Source: Planctomycetota bacterium (GTDB lineage: Bacteria; Planctomycetota; Planctomycetia; Pirellulales; Pirellulaceae). Taken from it: 15,830 nucleotides of DNA. Where the stretch lies: positions 1 to 15,830 of the forward strand of contig JAJRVM010000210.1 of the NCBI GenBank assembly GCA_024277285.1, in the 5' to 3' direction. Position numbers and translations under genes: made by a program. Numbering within the stretch: the stretch's first letter is position 1; each line of letters begins with the position of its first letter. The notes beneath the pieces are model-generated. The model saw nothing but the letters and a program-made list of their open reading frames with translations. It had not been told where the DNA came from and did not search any database. Positions 1 to 8,511 of the stretch are shown piece by piece.

Positions 1-135
1 AACGGAGCCTTCTCTTGAAGTGCTTCAGTCCAATTCGTTGCCTCCTTGAACCGCCCCAAGTGCTACCGGCTGGAGCGACAAGTTGCCGGGTGGGATTTGC
101 ACCCACTAGAATCGATAAACCTTTCAACGGCACAC
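1..135 (-). mobile_element. Group II intron, 5' end (partial, cut by window edge)
   Basis: On the minus strand, position 135 begins GTGTGCC, which fits the GUGYG 5' consensus of bacterial group II introns. About 30 bases in, a short hairpin (positions 90-106, GTGGG-TGCAAAT-CCCAC) is followed by CCGGCA. That GGGTGCAA..CCCACC block is typical of the start of domain I of bacterial group II introns that carry a reverse transcriptase/maturase. The body, including any maturase gene, domains II-VI and the 3' end, would lie to the left of the window. No protein-coding signal fits these bases, as expected for domain I. The putative 5' splice site is 13 bases beyond the stop of the isomerase gene, so the element would sit just downstream of that gene in the same orientation. 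The call rests on remembered motif resemblance and the hairpin. The diagnostic domain V is not visible. A different structured RNA (cobalamin riboswitch, tRNA-like fragment) was considered and fits worse. Confidence 0.6.
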
Positions 136-148
136 CGAATGATCCGGG

Positions 149-1813
149 CTACCCCCAAGCCTTGTCGCCTTTGCGCGTGCCGCAAAGACTGACCTCCATG
201 CCGAGCGCCTCGGCCATGGCCGCTTTGGCAAACAGGGCTCGGTCTGCGGCCGTGTCACTCTCGGCGTAGGCGACTTGAATGTGATTGCTCTTGTGCCGAG
301 CCATCATCTGGTCGCGCGAGACGCCGTAGGTGACCGCGTGCATGATCGGCCACTGAGGTGTTGTGGCCTGCCATCGTCTTTCGGTCTCGTCGTCCGTCAG
401 CTCGACGACCTTCGCCCTTCCCAAGTCCATCTTCAATTGGTTGTCTTCGATGTAGATACGCGACCAAACGATTTCACCCGGCTTGGAAACGCCTTTCAAC
501 GTACCGCCGCCATTGGGGAAATACATGGGCGGCTGGCGTACGCTGGTCGCTCCGTGCCAACCTCCGACGAAGTGAGCGGGCGGAGCCGATCCGCTAATGA
601 GCAGCACCCACACGTATTCGTCGGTCGTCCCCGACGCATCAACGTCGCCCCACCGCAGGTCGTGCAGCGTATTTTCCGGAGGCTGCCCCATGGCTCGGTG
701 AACACGGTAAGTCATCAGGCCGTCGAGTCCCGCACACTCGTCAACCTCGTTAAAGTGAGGCAAAGGCTCGCCATCATACAACACGCGTTCCCCAGTGCGA
801 TCGAGGACAGGCGGTCGCTGTGAGTTGTTCAGCGTGCCCTCGACAAGGTCGCTGGCGGGCATCAAATCCTTCAATCCTTGTTGGTACTGAATGCCGATCG
901 CAGAACAGCCGAAATCATCTGCCAACCGAAGTGCCGCGACATACATTTTGCACTGCTGGCGAATTTGATCGTCGGTCAGATCTTCCGCGTGTCGCGTCCC
1001 GGTTTGAAACGTCAATCCCTGCTGTTCCATCCAATGGCGAACCGCACCCGCTTCGTCGTCGCTCACCTGCGCCGATTCGTAATACAAGGCCGACTGGCTG
1101 AGTCGTTCCTTATAGACGCCCGTCGGGTTCAGGAGGTGGTCCGGGATGATCGCGTTAAACATGCCCATACACCCTTCGTCGAAGACGCCCATGATGGCCT
1201 TTTCATGCTGTAACTGCCGAGCGAGCGATTGACCGAGACGACGCTCGTCGGGCGACACGTCGACCCGAGACAGTGGCGTGACATGATCCGTGCGGTGGCG
1301 AATCTCGCCTTCTTCTAGCCATGTTTTCAAGAGTTTGCGAAACTCCGGCGCGGCAAACTCTTCTCCCCACAACGTCGAGTATTTTACGTCGGCCTTGGTG
1401 AGCGACCCGTTCAAATTCAGCATTCCCACCAGCCCAGGCCAGGTACCTGACCAATTGGCGACCGTCAGTAGCGGACCGCGGTGTGTGATCAGCCCATGAA
1501 GAATGTGGTGAGAGTATTGCCAAACGGCTTCTGCGACGATCAACGGCGCGTCCGCATCAATGTCGGCAAAGACGTCCATGCCCTCTTTCTGTGAGCCGAT
1601 AAAACCGTGCTGCTCGTCGTCCTTGTAGGCATGGGCACGCACCAACCGGTAACCACACTCGGCAACTGCGGCCTCCAAAGCCTGTTCCATCTCATGTTGT
1701 GCCGCCCAACACTGACGATTCGCCGAGAGCCGCAGATCTCCATTGGCTACCAACAGGACATCCTTGGTGCCTACCTTGGTCGTTTGCTTCTGTTCGGGCA
1801 ACGCATAATTCAT
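149..1813 (-). CDS. L-fucose/L-arabinose isomerase family protein
   Basis: Predicted cytoplasmic sugar ketol-isomerase-like enzyme of 554 residues, similar in size to FucI (about 590). In the FucI/AraA fold a divalent metal held by acidic and histidine residues interconverts aldose and ketose. Visible family features are a Rossmann-like N-terminal part, a central [20 protein letters not shown] block (Glu325), the acidic segment [14 protein letters not shown] (Glu356 to Thr368, with Asp364 a likely metal ligand) and a late [10 protein letters not shown] motif (His511) that resembles the catalytic-histidine motif of FucI. I cannot align the first acidic ligand with certainty. The open frame extends to a GTG at 1843. 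The ATG at 1813 is chosen because GAGAGA lies just upstream of it, while nothing similar precedes the GTG. It lies 170 bases downstream of the molybdopterin oxidoreductase gene on the same strand, with no clear terminator between them. The true substrate is unknown: these planctomycete relatives are divergent and need not act on fucose. Confidence 0.85.
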   Translation of the reverse strand: MNYALPEQKQTTKVGTKDVLLVANGDLRLSANRQCWAAQHEMEQALEAAVAECGYRLVRAHAYKDDEQHGFIGSQKEGMDVFADIDADAPLIVAEAVWQYSHHILHGLITHRGPLLTVANWSGTWPGLVGMLNLNGSLTKADVKYSTLWGEEFAAPEFRKLLKTWLEEGEIRHRTDHVTPLSRVDVSPDERRLGQSLARQLQHEKAIMGVFDEGCMGMFNAIIPDHLLNPTGVYKERLSQSALYYESAQVSDDEAGAVRHWMEQQGLTFQTGTRHAEDLTDDQIRQQCKMYVAALRLADDFGCSAIGIQYQQGLKDLMPASDLVEGTLNNSQRPPVLDRTGERVLYDGEPLPHFNEVDECAGLDGLMTYRVHRAMGQPPENTLHDLRWGDVDASGTTDEYVWVLLISGSAPPAHFVGGWHGATSVRQPPMYFPNGGGTLKGVSKPGEIVWSRIYIEDNQLKMDLGRAKVVELTDDETERRWQATTPQWPIMHAVTYGVSRDQMMARHKSNHIQVAYAESDTAADRALFAKAAMAEALGMEVSLCGTRKGDKAWG

Positions 1814-1983
1814 GGCATCGTCTCTCGCATTAAGTTCTCTCACCGACCCACAAGGTGTCGAACGATTTGGTCAACGTTCCGACGGGCGGTCCGATTCAGA
1901 AACGTCATGATAACCGGACGCATGGAACGGACAAGCCACCGCTCTAAATCAGCTCTCAACAAGCGAAAACTTCGCGACGTAAC

Positions 1984-4161
1984 CTACGGCTCGAGCTTCA
2001 CCAAGACAGACTTGAATGCAGGCGTCTTGGACCTGGGGTCGGCCGTCCGCGGCACAAGAACATTCGCCTCGGGATAGTACATCAACGCGTTACCGGGGCG
2101 GATCGCGGCGTACGCGCGGGCGAGGATATGCTCCATGCAGCCCACACGACTGCGAACCGTGACTCGCTGATTGTGCTGCAGACCCAAGCGAGCGAGGTCA
2201 TCGGGGTGCAATAGAACGACGTCTCGACGCTCCTGCCCACGATAGATGTCCTCCTGTTCGTAAACGACCGTGTTGAACTGACCTTCGCTGCGCACCGTCA
2301 TCAGCCGCAACATTTCAGCGCCGGCGGCCAGTTCAGGCAAAGTGTGAACGTGTAGCTGGGCTCTCCCGGTGGTCGTCGCGAACTTGGGTTCGTGCAAGAC
2401 CCGTTGGCCAATGTAGAACTCGGTTCGTGTTTGGTCGATTCTCCCGAGCGCCTCCCACCCCGGAACGACTTTTGCGATCATCTGCCGAATCGCGCGAGTC
2501 TGCGTCATCGCATTCCAATCGATCGGCGCCGTGGACCCCAGAACGTGGTCTGCGAGGCTAGCGACGATCTCGATCTCGCTGCGCGGCCCGGCGAGCCGTC
2601 GCGGCCCACCCTCACTCATCCGCACGAAATTGAACATCGATTCCTGAGTGGTCGGCTGAGGCTCTTCATCACGTGCGAGGACCGGAAGAATCACGGTTCG
2701 TTTTCCACAACCGTGAGCATGCCCTGTGTTTAACGTCGTGTTCAGATAGACCATCAAATCCGTCCGTTCCAGTGCTTTGGCCGCATAGATCGAATCCGGA
2801 TTCGAGCCGTACAAGTTCCCGCCGAGACAGAAACCGACTCGCATTTGCTCAGCATACGCCGCCTCCATGCACGACAGCGTATCGCGTCCCGGTGACGTCG
2901 GAAGGCGGACGTCGAATCGATTCTGTAGACCTTCGAATATTGCTTGTTTCAGTTGCGGCGTGACACCGACCGATCCAATCCCTTGGACATTGGAATGGCC
3001 TCGGACGGGCATCAACCCCGCGTGAGGCCGACCGACCATGCCTCGCATCAACGCGAGATTCGCAATCGCTTGCACGTTCTCAACACCATGGGCATGGTGA
3101 GTAATTCCCATCGCCCAACTGAACACCGTACTCTTTGAAGCCGCATAGCGGTCGGCCACCGTCCGGATTTCGCCGGCAGATACGCCAGACTTCGCATCAA
3201 GGTCGTCCCACGAAAGAGCCCTGAGGTGAGCGATCCACGAGTCGTATCCGTCACAATGTTGCCGGAGGAATCTTTCGTCCTGACAACCGAGCTCGTCGAT
3301 TCGTTTCGCGATGGCCGACAACAACGCCAAATCACCGCCAATGTGGGGCCGCACGTACAGAGTCGCGATATTGGTTCCAAACAGCAGGCTGAGCGGGTCG
3401 CTGGGGACCCGGAAGTTGACGAGCCCGACTTCACGAACGGGATTGATCACGATAACTTCCCCGCCGCGACGCCGAACGTGCTTGAGTGTCGTCATCAGAC
3501 GCGGATGGTTGCTGGCAGGATTTCCGCCGATGACGAAAACCAGATCCGCGTGTTCGACATCTTCCAGCTGCAACGTTGCGGTGCCGGTACCGACACTGCT
3601 TGTCAATCCAACTCCACTCGCCTGATGACAGTAATAGCTACAATTATTGACGTTGTTGGTGCCGTAGAGTCGAGCGAATAATTGCAGCAAGAATCCGGCT
3701 TCGTTGCTGCTGCGTCCGCTAAAATACCAAAAGGTCTCGTCCGCCGATGACGCGCGTAGCTGAGTCGAGACGAGCTGTAGTGCCTCCTCCCAATCGATGG
3801 GCCGAAAATGGTCGCTGTCCGGATCGGCCAACAACGGTTTGACAAGTCGTCCGCAGCTTTCCAGTTGCTGCGGCGTCATCTGCTTGAGTTGCGTGATCGA
3901 ATGCGATTGCCAGAAATCATCTGGAATCGCAGGCTGCATATCGGCCACCATGGCTTGCAAAGACTTCTTGCAGACCTCCGGAAATTTGCCTCGCTCATTC
4001 ACCATGCCGCCGCGTTGGCCGCCCATGCCGACTGCACACGTTTTACATACGTTTTTCGTGCGCATCGCCCGCCACAAAGGCAGCCATCCACCGACCTTTC
4101 GAGCTTGTTTTAGGGTATAGCGAACCGCAGGCCAGCCACCACCCGAATTAACTTGTTTCAT
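1984..4161 (-). CDS. FdhF/YdeP-family molybdopterin oxidoreductase (formate dehydrogenase-like alpha subunit)
   Basis: Probable cytoplasmic Mo/W-bis-MGD oxidoreductase of 725 residues. There is no signal peptide or Tat motif. The N-terminus has Cys39-x2-Cys42-x21-Cys64, a reduced iron-sulfur site like that of YdeP rather than the four-cysteine site of true formate dehydrogenases. The segment NNCSYYCHQASGVGL (residues 172-186) aligns with the FdhF motif where Sec140 binds molybdenum. Here Cys178 would be that ligand, and Cys174 is an extra cysteine four residues earlier. VIGGNPASNHPR (210-221) is the usual dinucleotide-binding stretch, and residues from about 620 form the C-terminal MGD-binding domain. 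The frame is open upstream to a TTG at 4230. The ATG at 4161 is preferred because the protein then begins MKQVNSGGGWPAVRYTLKQ, the family-like N-terminus. No electron-transfer partner or fdhD-like gene is adjacent. The substrate cannot be inferred; formate is only one possibility. Confidence 0.92.
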   Translation of the reverse strand: MKQVNSGGGWPAVRYTLKQARKVGGWLPLWRAMRTKNVCKTCAVGMGGQRGGMVNERGKFPEVCKKSLQAMVADMQPAIPDDFWQSHSITQLKQMTPQQLESCGRLVKPLLADPDSDHFRPIDWEEALQLVSTQLRASSADETFWYFSGRSSNEAGFLLQLFARLYGTNNVNNCSYYCHQASGVGLTSSVGTGTATLQLEDVEHADLVFVIGGNPASNHPRLMTTLKHVRRRGGEVIVINPVREVGLVNFRVPSDPLSLLFGTNIATLYVRPHIGGDLALLSAIAKRIDELGCQDERFLRQHCDGYDSWIAHLRALSWDDLDAKSGVSAGEIRTVADRYAASKSTVFSWAMGITHHAHGVENVQAIANLALMRGMVGRPHAGLMPVRGHSNVQGIGSVGVTPQLKQAIFEGLQNRFDVRLPTSPGRDTLSCMEAAYAEQMRVGFCLGGNLYGSNPDSIYAAKALERTDLMVYLNTTLNTGHAHGCGKRTVILPVLARDEEPQPTTQESMFNFVRMSEGGPRRLAGPRSEIEIVASLADHVLGSTAPIDWNAMTQTRAIRQMIAKVVPGWEALGRIDQTRTEFYIGQRVLHEPKFATTTGRAQLHVHTLPELAAGAEMLRLMTVRSEGQFNTVVYEQEDIYRGQERRDVVLLHPDDLARLGLQHNQRVTVRSRVGCMEHILARAYAAIRPGNALMYYPEANVLVPRTADPRSKTPAFKSVLVKLEP

Positions 4162-4260
4162 CTCGGCGTGAGACTTCCACGATATGGGGATAAGGGAGAT
4201 TAAGTGACCGCGAAAGAATAATTGAGTCAAATCCGAAATCCGAGTATCGAGTATCGCGTC

Positions 4261-4288
4261 TTGACGTGCAAGAATGACAGAATATTCG
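4261..4288 (+). promoter_or_regulatory. Possible sigma70-type promoter for the nucleotidyltransferase-HD gene
   Basis: TTGACG (4261-4266) is five of six to the -35 consensus. It is followed after 16 bases by TATTCG (4283-4288), only three of six to the -10 consensus. Transcription would start near 4295, just before GGGAGG at 4299-4304 and the ATG at 4322. If real, this supports the 4322 start over the ATG at 4274, which overlaps the element. The weak -10 makes this tentative. Confidence 0.25.
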
Positions 4289-4321
4289 GTCCCTTCTGGG
4301 AGGTGTTTCTCGGACGTGAGA

Positions 4322-5425
4322 ATGCAACCGTCAAAAACGCGCCGACAGATCGCATGGGAAGCAGCTCGCCTGCTGTATCAGCGTCAGGAATCCGAGTACT
4401 ATCGCGCCAAGATGAAGGCGGCTCGCAAAGTCCACAAAGGTTGGGTCAAACCGGCCGACCTGCCCAGCAACGTCGAAATCCGCGATCAAGTCCAACAGAT
4501 GGCCCGCCTGTTCGAACGCGAGGCGCACGACGAGATGCTCCGTGACATGCGTGTCGAAGCGATTCGCTTTCTGCGACTCCTTGAAAGGTATCGCCCGCGA
4601 TTGATCGGAAGCGTTCTGACGGGACATGTCCGTCATGGATCCGATATCGACATTCACGTATTTTCCGACAGTCTCCAAGCGGTTGCCATGACGCTCGAGG
4701 ACGAAGGGCTGGTCATCGACCTGCAGCACAAGACGGTGCGAAAAAACGGGGTGACACGAGTTTTCCACCATATTCACATCCAGGACCGATACCCGATCGA
4801 GATCACGATCTATGCGGCCGATCAAGCTCACTACGTTTCCAAGAGTTCGATTACCGGAAAAGCGATGGAGCGGGCGAGTCTGGCGGAATTGGAGCTGCTC
4901 GTTCGCCGCGCTTATCCGACGCTTGACTTGGACGAAGCGGTGGACGAAGTCACGTCTCACGTTGACCGGTTTCAGGTCTACGAGTCGCTGCTGCTGCCGC
5001 TGGAGAATGTTCAGCAGAATCGAACGTATCATCCCGAAGGCGACGTGCTGTATCACAGTCTTCAAGTCTTTCAACTCGCTCGTGACGAACTACCGTACGA
5101 CGAAGAGTTTGTGTTGGCTGCTTTGATGCACGATATCGGCAAGGGAATCGATCCACACGACCACGTACAATCTGGACTCGAAGCCCTGTCGGGGTTGATC
5201 ACGCCACGAACCGAATGGTTCATCGAACATCACATGGTCGCCCACGAAGCCCGTCAAGGCACCCTGGGCGTCCGGGCCGTTCGGAGGCTACGAGCCAGCG
5301 AGAGTTACGACGAGCTCATTCTGCTGGCCGCATGCGACGACCAGGGACGAGAAGTCGGCGTCCAAGTGCCGGAAGTCGATGAAGCACTCGACTACATCCG
5401 GGAGCTAGCCCAAACCTACGGCTAA
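4322..5425 (+). CDS. Nucleotidyltransferase-HD domain protein (CCA-adding-enzyme-like)
   Basis: Predicted two-domain soluble protein of 367 residues. After a charged helical N-terminus (1-90) comes a Pol-beta superfamily nucleotidyltransferase signature: Gly96-Ser97 followed by SDID, with carboxylates Asp108 and Asp110 and a candidate third at Glu160 (PIEITIY). Residues about 235-350 form an HD phosphohydrolase domain: HPEGDVLYHS with His245, MHDIGK with His270-Asp271, EHHMVAHE, and a late Asp in AACDDQGR. The HPEGD...H...HD order strongly resembles the HD domain of bacterial CCA-adding enzymes, but the nucleotidyltransferase half is a short MNT-like version without the RNA-binding neck typical of those enzymes. 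Function is open: RNA-end processing or nucleotide metabolism are both possible. ATG 4322 is preferred to the ATG at 4274, which would add 16 unlikely residues. GGGAGG lies 17 bases upstream, which is too far to be decisive. It is divergent from the oxidoreductase gene and convergent with the peptidase gene (17 bases apart). Confidence 0.85.
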   Translation: MQPSKTRRQIAWEAARLLYQRQESEYYRAKMKAARKVHKGWVKPADLPSNVEIRDQVQQMARLFEREAHDEMLRDMRVEAIRFLRLLERYRPRLIGSVLTGHVRHGSDIDIHVFSDSLQAVAMTLEDEGLVIDLQHKTVRKNGVTRVFHHIHIQDRYPIEITIYAADQAHYVSKSSITGKAMERASLAELELLVRRAYPTLDLDEAVDEVTSHVDRFQVYESLLLPLENVQQNRTYHPEGDVLYHSLQVFQLARDELPYDEEFVLAALMHDIGKGIDPHDHVQSGLEALSGLITPRTEWFIEHHMVAHEARQGTLGVRAVRRLRASESYDELILLAACDDQGREVGVQVPEVDEALDYIRELAQTYG

Positions 5426-5442
5426 ACCGTTAGCGGCAGCGG

Positions 5443-8400
5443 TCATTCGCGTGAGCTGGGTGTGAGCTTGAGTGAGACGTCGTTTCCATCGCGGCGAACA
5501 ACGACTTCTACTTCGTCGCCAATCTTTAGCGCTTCGATCGCGTAGGTGTAGTCGTAGATATTCTCGATCTTACGGCCTGCCAGTCGGACAATCACGTCAC
5601 CGGACCGCACACCGGCCGATTCCGCGGGCCCACCTTTGGCGACCGCAGACAGTTGAACTCCCTTCACATCCGATTCAGCGTAGTCCGGAACCGTTCCCAG
5701 ATACGCCCGTAGCCTCGCCCGCGTTTGCCCCTGTTGCGGCTTTGAGGCGGAGATGTAGTCGGGCGCGTTTTCTCGCATGGCCAAGGAACGAGCCACCAAC
5801 GCCATGAACTGCGCAATCTTCGCGGCCCCATCGTAATTCAACTTATCCGGAGTGTCTCGCGGCGTATGATACTCCTCGTGTGACCCCGTAAAGGCTGACA
5901 GAATCGGTACCCCGTGCGTAAAAAAGACACTGGCATCCGTCGGGATATAACTGTCCTCCTGCAGAGTGATTGGCAGACCCAGGACTGCGTTGCGTCGTTC
6001 GATTTCACTCTTCCAAATACTTGACGACCCGACGCCTTGCAAGATCAAGCGTTTGTCCAGCCGTCCGACCATGTCAAGATTCAGGCAGGCTGCTACGGTC
6101 GGATAAAGGCTCGTCGTGTCCGAGTGTGGCGATGCCGTCTCGGTCGCTGTTCCGGTACGAAAAGACTTCACGAAATGTGAAGACCCGATCAAGCCGTCTT
6201 CTTCGCCTGACCACGCCGCGAACATGATATCTCGCCGCGCTTTCAGCTTGCCCTGTGATTTGAGAGTTGCGAGCCACTGAGCAATTTCGAGCATCGCGCC
6301 CACACCCGAGGCGTTATCGTCGGCCCCCCAATGCACGCCCTCCCGCTCGATGTCGCGAGCGAGTGACGAACTGTGAGTGCCTTCGCCTAGGTGATCGATA
6401 TGAGCTCCGACGACGACCATCTGTTTCGTGGGTGTCTTGCCTGCCCTCAGCCAACCAAGTACGTTGCGGCCATGCCGATCAATCTGCTCGATGTCAATTC
6501 GGGCCTTCACCTGCAAGTCGACAACGTCGAAACCGATGACGGGCTCGCCGCTGTCGAGCTGATCTTGTAGATCCTTGAGTGACTTCCCGGATGCCTTCAG
6601 CCAGCCGTCGGCAACTTCGTCGGAAATGCTGATGATCGGAAGATTCGAACTGGAAAGCGAGCCGTCGAATCGGAGCCTCACCAATTGCTCTTTCACCGTA
6701 GCGTTCGGACCACTCACAAGGATCAAGCCGTGCGCACCTTGATCCCTGGCCAACATCGCTTTGAACCGAAGGCTCGAGTGCCGCGCCAAGTGCTGGCGAC
6801 GTTCGGGGGATATCTCTTCGGGCATAAAACGAAAGGCCAGCACCCACTTGTCCTTGACGTCCAGGTGCACAAACGAATCATATTCGTCTTGGCCGTCAAC
6901 CGACGGTGCGGAGATGCCGTAGCCGGCGAACACGACCGGTGCCTCAGCAAATTCGCCGCTGTTCGAAAACGACAACGGCACCCAATCCTCGCCAACTTTG
7001 AACGTCCGGTCGCCAGCGGCCAGCTCGTTCTGCTCACCGAGCGACACACCCGAGGCGAATTCGAAGTTTTGAAACCAGGTTCCGTCATCACCGTTCGGCC
7101 CCAGCCCAAGCTGATCGAGATAGGCGGCAACGTAGGCAGTCGCCAGTTGCTCGCCGGTCGTTCCCGTCCGACGCCCACGTAGTTCGGGTCGGCACAAGTA
7201 GTCGACGTGCCGGAGTACATCTTGGGGCGAGCAGTCGGGAGTTGTCGCTCGCACCGAACCTCGCGCCGCCAAAGCTGCCAACGCCAGACTCGGCCGCTCT
7301 TCCGCGCTTCGAAGCTCAAGCATGTCGAGCGCCCGTTGGTGATTCCATTTCGCGATGAAAATCTGAGACTGACGACCCGGTCCTCGATTCGTTGTCCATG
7401 CCAACTGGCGGCCATCGGGTGAAAACGCGGGCAAACCATCAAACCCGTTCGTATAAGTCACTCGAACCGGCTCTTTGCCACCTTCGACATCAACCAAGTA
7501 CAACTCAAAGTTCGCGAACCCGTGAACATTCGTCGCAAAGATCAAATAGCGGCCGGAAGGATGGTAGTAGGGGGCCCAGGACATGTGGCCTAGCTTCGTC
7601 AGCACTCGCACATCGCTGCCGTCGATCTTCATGGTCATGATTTCGGCCGTTACTCCATCGACCGAGAATCGGCGCCAGCATAGGCGTGTGCCATCCGGAG
7701 AAAAAAACGGGCCGCCGTCATACCCAGGGACGTCAGTCAATTGGCGCACGTTTCGACCGTCAGCATCCATGATGTACAGGTCCATGAAGTAAGACGGATC
7801 GGTGGCGAGCCGCTCTTTCATCGCGTCGGAAAGCGGCTTGGAATACGCCTTGCGGTTGGAGGCAAAGGCGATTTTCGTACCGTTGGGAGACCACGAACCT
7901 TCCGCGTCGTAGCCGGGCGCGTTGGTAAGATTCGTGTACGACATGTCGCCAAGGTCACAGCGGTAAATGTCGTAATACTCGTCGTAATCCCACGAATACC
8001 GCCGCTCCTCTCCCGACGCTCGCAGTTCCAGCTGCTCTTGTTGCTTGAGCCGAGCGTCGGGATCCTCGTGCGTCGATGCGAACAGCACTGACGTGCCGTC
8101 TCGGTGGATCCAACTGCATGTCGTCTTGCCATAGCCAGGCGAGATGCGTTGGATGTCGCCCGTCGGAAAATCCAGAAGATAGATCTGAAAGAACGGATTC
8201 CCATCCTCTCGCTCACTCTGGAAGACCAACTGCCGCCCATCTCGGCTGAAATAGCTCTCACCCGATCGGCGCCCCTCGAACGTCAGTTGCCGAATTCTCG
8301 TCAACAATCGTGATTCGTGGACGACGGCCTCTGCCGGAGTCATGTCAGGCGAAGTCATGTCAGGCGAAGTCATGTCAGGCGAAGTCATGTCAGGCGAAGT

Positions 8401-8511
8401 CGTGCCAGACGGGTTGGCCTCCTGAGCGATCGTCACCGCGGAGCGGCCGAAGACGCAGCAAAGGCACACGGTAACCAGGCGGACACCGCCCAGAAGCATA
8501 CTCTCAAGCAT
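5443..8511 (-). CDS. Secreted M28 metallopeptidase with TolB-like propeller, PA-like region and PDZ domain
   Basis: Very large exported peptidase of 1022 residues. An N-terminal signal peptide (about 1-30, hydrophobic LVTVCLCCVFG) leads into a short linker of four TSPDM repeats. Next come roughly 330 residues of WD40/TolB-like propeller, with repeated FSPDGTRLCW-type blades. A PA-like insert follows (about 510-640: VVFAGYGIS, GAHGLILVSG), then the M28 zinc peptidase. Its metal and catalytic residues are all visible: His704 (GAHIDHLG), Asp731/Asp732 (GADDNASG), Glu770-Glu771 (WSGEEDG), Asp813 (LNLDMVG) and His882 (EEYHTPRD). The C-terminal 95 residues are a PDZ domain (GGPAESAGVRSGDVIVRLAG). 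It probably cleaves peptides or amino-terminal residues outside the cytoplasm. The frame is open to a TTG at 8577. ATG 8511 is chosen because it directly precedes the signal sequence; ATG 8499 is a second choice. The gene is monocistronic in appearance. Confidence 0.93.
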   Translation of the reverse strand: MLESMLLGGVRLVTVCLCCVFGRSAVTIAQEANPSGTTSPDMTSPDMTSPDMTSPDMTPAEAVVHESRLLTRIRQLTFEGRRSGESYFSRDGRQLVFQSEREDGNPFFQIYLLDFPTGDIQRISPGYGKTTCSWIHRDGTSVLFASTHEDPDARLKQQEQLELRASGEERRYSWDYDEYYDIYRCDLGDMSYTNLTNAPGYDAEGSWSPNGTKIAFASNRKAYSKPLSDAMKERLATDPSYFMDLYIMDADGRNVRQLTDVPGYDGGPFFSPDGTRLCWRRFSVDGVTAEIMTMKIDGSDVRVLTKLGHMSWAPYYHPSGRYLIFATNVHGFANFELYLVDVEGGKEPVRVTYTNGFDGLPAFSPDGRQLAWTTNRGPGRQSQIFIAKWNHQRALDMLELRSAEERPSLALAALAARGSVRATTPDCSPQDVLRHVDYLCRPELRGRRTGTTGEQLATAYVAAYLDQLGLGPNGDDGTWFQNFEFASGVSLGEQNELAAGDRTFKVGEDWVPLSFSNSGEFAEAPVVFAGYGISAPSVDGQDEYDSFVHLDVKDKWVLAFRFMPEEISPERRQHLARHSSLRFKAMLARDQGAHGLILVSGPNATVKEQLVRLRFDGSLSSSNLPIISISDEVADGWLKASGKSLKDLQDQLDSGEPVIGFDVVDLQVKARIDIEQIDRHGRNVLGWLRAGKTPTKQMVVVGAHIDHLGEGTHSSSLARDIEREGVHWGADDNASGVGAMLEIAQWLATLKSQGKLKARRDIMFAAWSGEEDGLIGSSHFVKSFRTGTATETASPHSDTTSLYPTVAACLNLDMVGRLDKRLILQGVGSSSIWKSEIERRNAVLGLPITLQEDSYIPTDASVFFTHGVPILSAFTGSHEEYHTPRDTPDKLNYDGAAKIAQFMALVARSLAMRENAPDYISASKPQQGQTRARLRAYLGTVPDYAESDVKGVQLSAVAKGGPAESAGVRSGDVIVRLAGRKIENIYDYTYAIEALKIGDEVEVVVRRDGNDVSLKLTPSSRE
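8341..8400. repeat. Perfect 15-bp tandem repeat, four copies, inside the peptidase gene
   Basis: Four identical head-to-tail copies of CATGTCAGGCGAAGT fill exactly 60 bases. On the coding (minus) strand they encode four pentapeptides of the form TSPDM, between the signal peptide and the propeller. Because the unit is a multiple of three, copy-number change alters linker length without breaking the frame. The flanking CGTGCCAGACG at 8401 looks like a degraded further copy. Confidence 0.97.

Noticed and set aside
32..37. Possible EBS1 (CGAATT on the minus strand) pairing with exon CATTCG
   Set aside because: It matches five of six bases but lies only about 100 nt into the intron, earlier than EBS1 normally occurs.
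60..135. Cobalamin riboswitch or tRNA fragment near the left end
   Set aside because: The GGGATTTGCACCC block recalls a T-arm or a B12 box, but no cloverleaf forms and other B12 motifs are missing; the GTGTG start and hairpin spacing fit a group II intron better.
1844..1983. Terminator or promoter between the oxidoreductase and isomerase genes
   Set aside because: Only a five-base stem (GTCCG/CGGAC) with a 21-base loop was found, and no convincing -10/-35 pair.
4241..4254. Direct repeat CGAGTAT-CGAGTAT in the divergent spacer
   Set aside because: Two copies of seven bases are too little to support a regulatory claim.
4331..5074. 247-residue open frame opposite the nucleotidyltransferase-HD gene
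   Set aside because: It is antisense to a gene with clear catalytic motifs and shows no recognisable domain; long antisense frames are common at this GC content.
5426..5442. Bidirectional terminator between the nucleotidyltransferase-HD and peptidase genes
   Set aside because: The 17-base gap has no stable hairpin or T-run.
6723..7442. 239-residue open frame in another frame of the peptidase gene
   Set aside because: It is rich in Arg, Trp and Ser as expected from a frame-shifted reading, and the peptidase frame here is intact and family-like.
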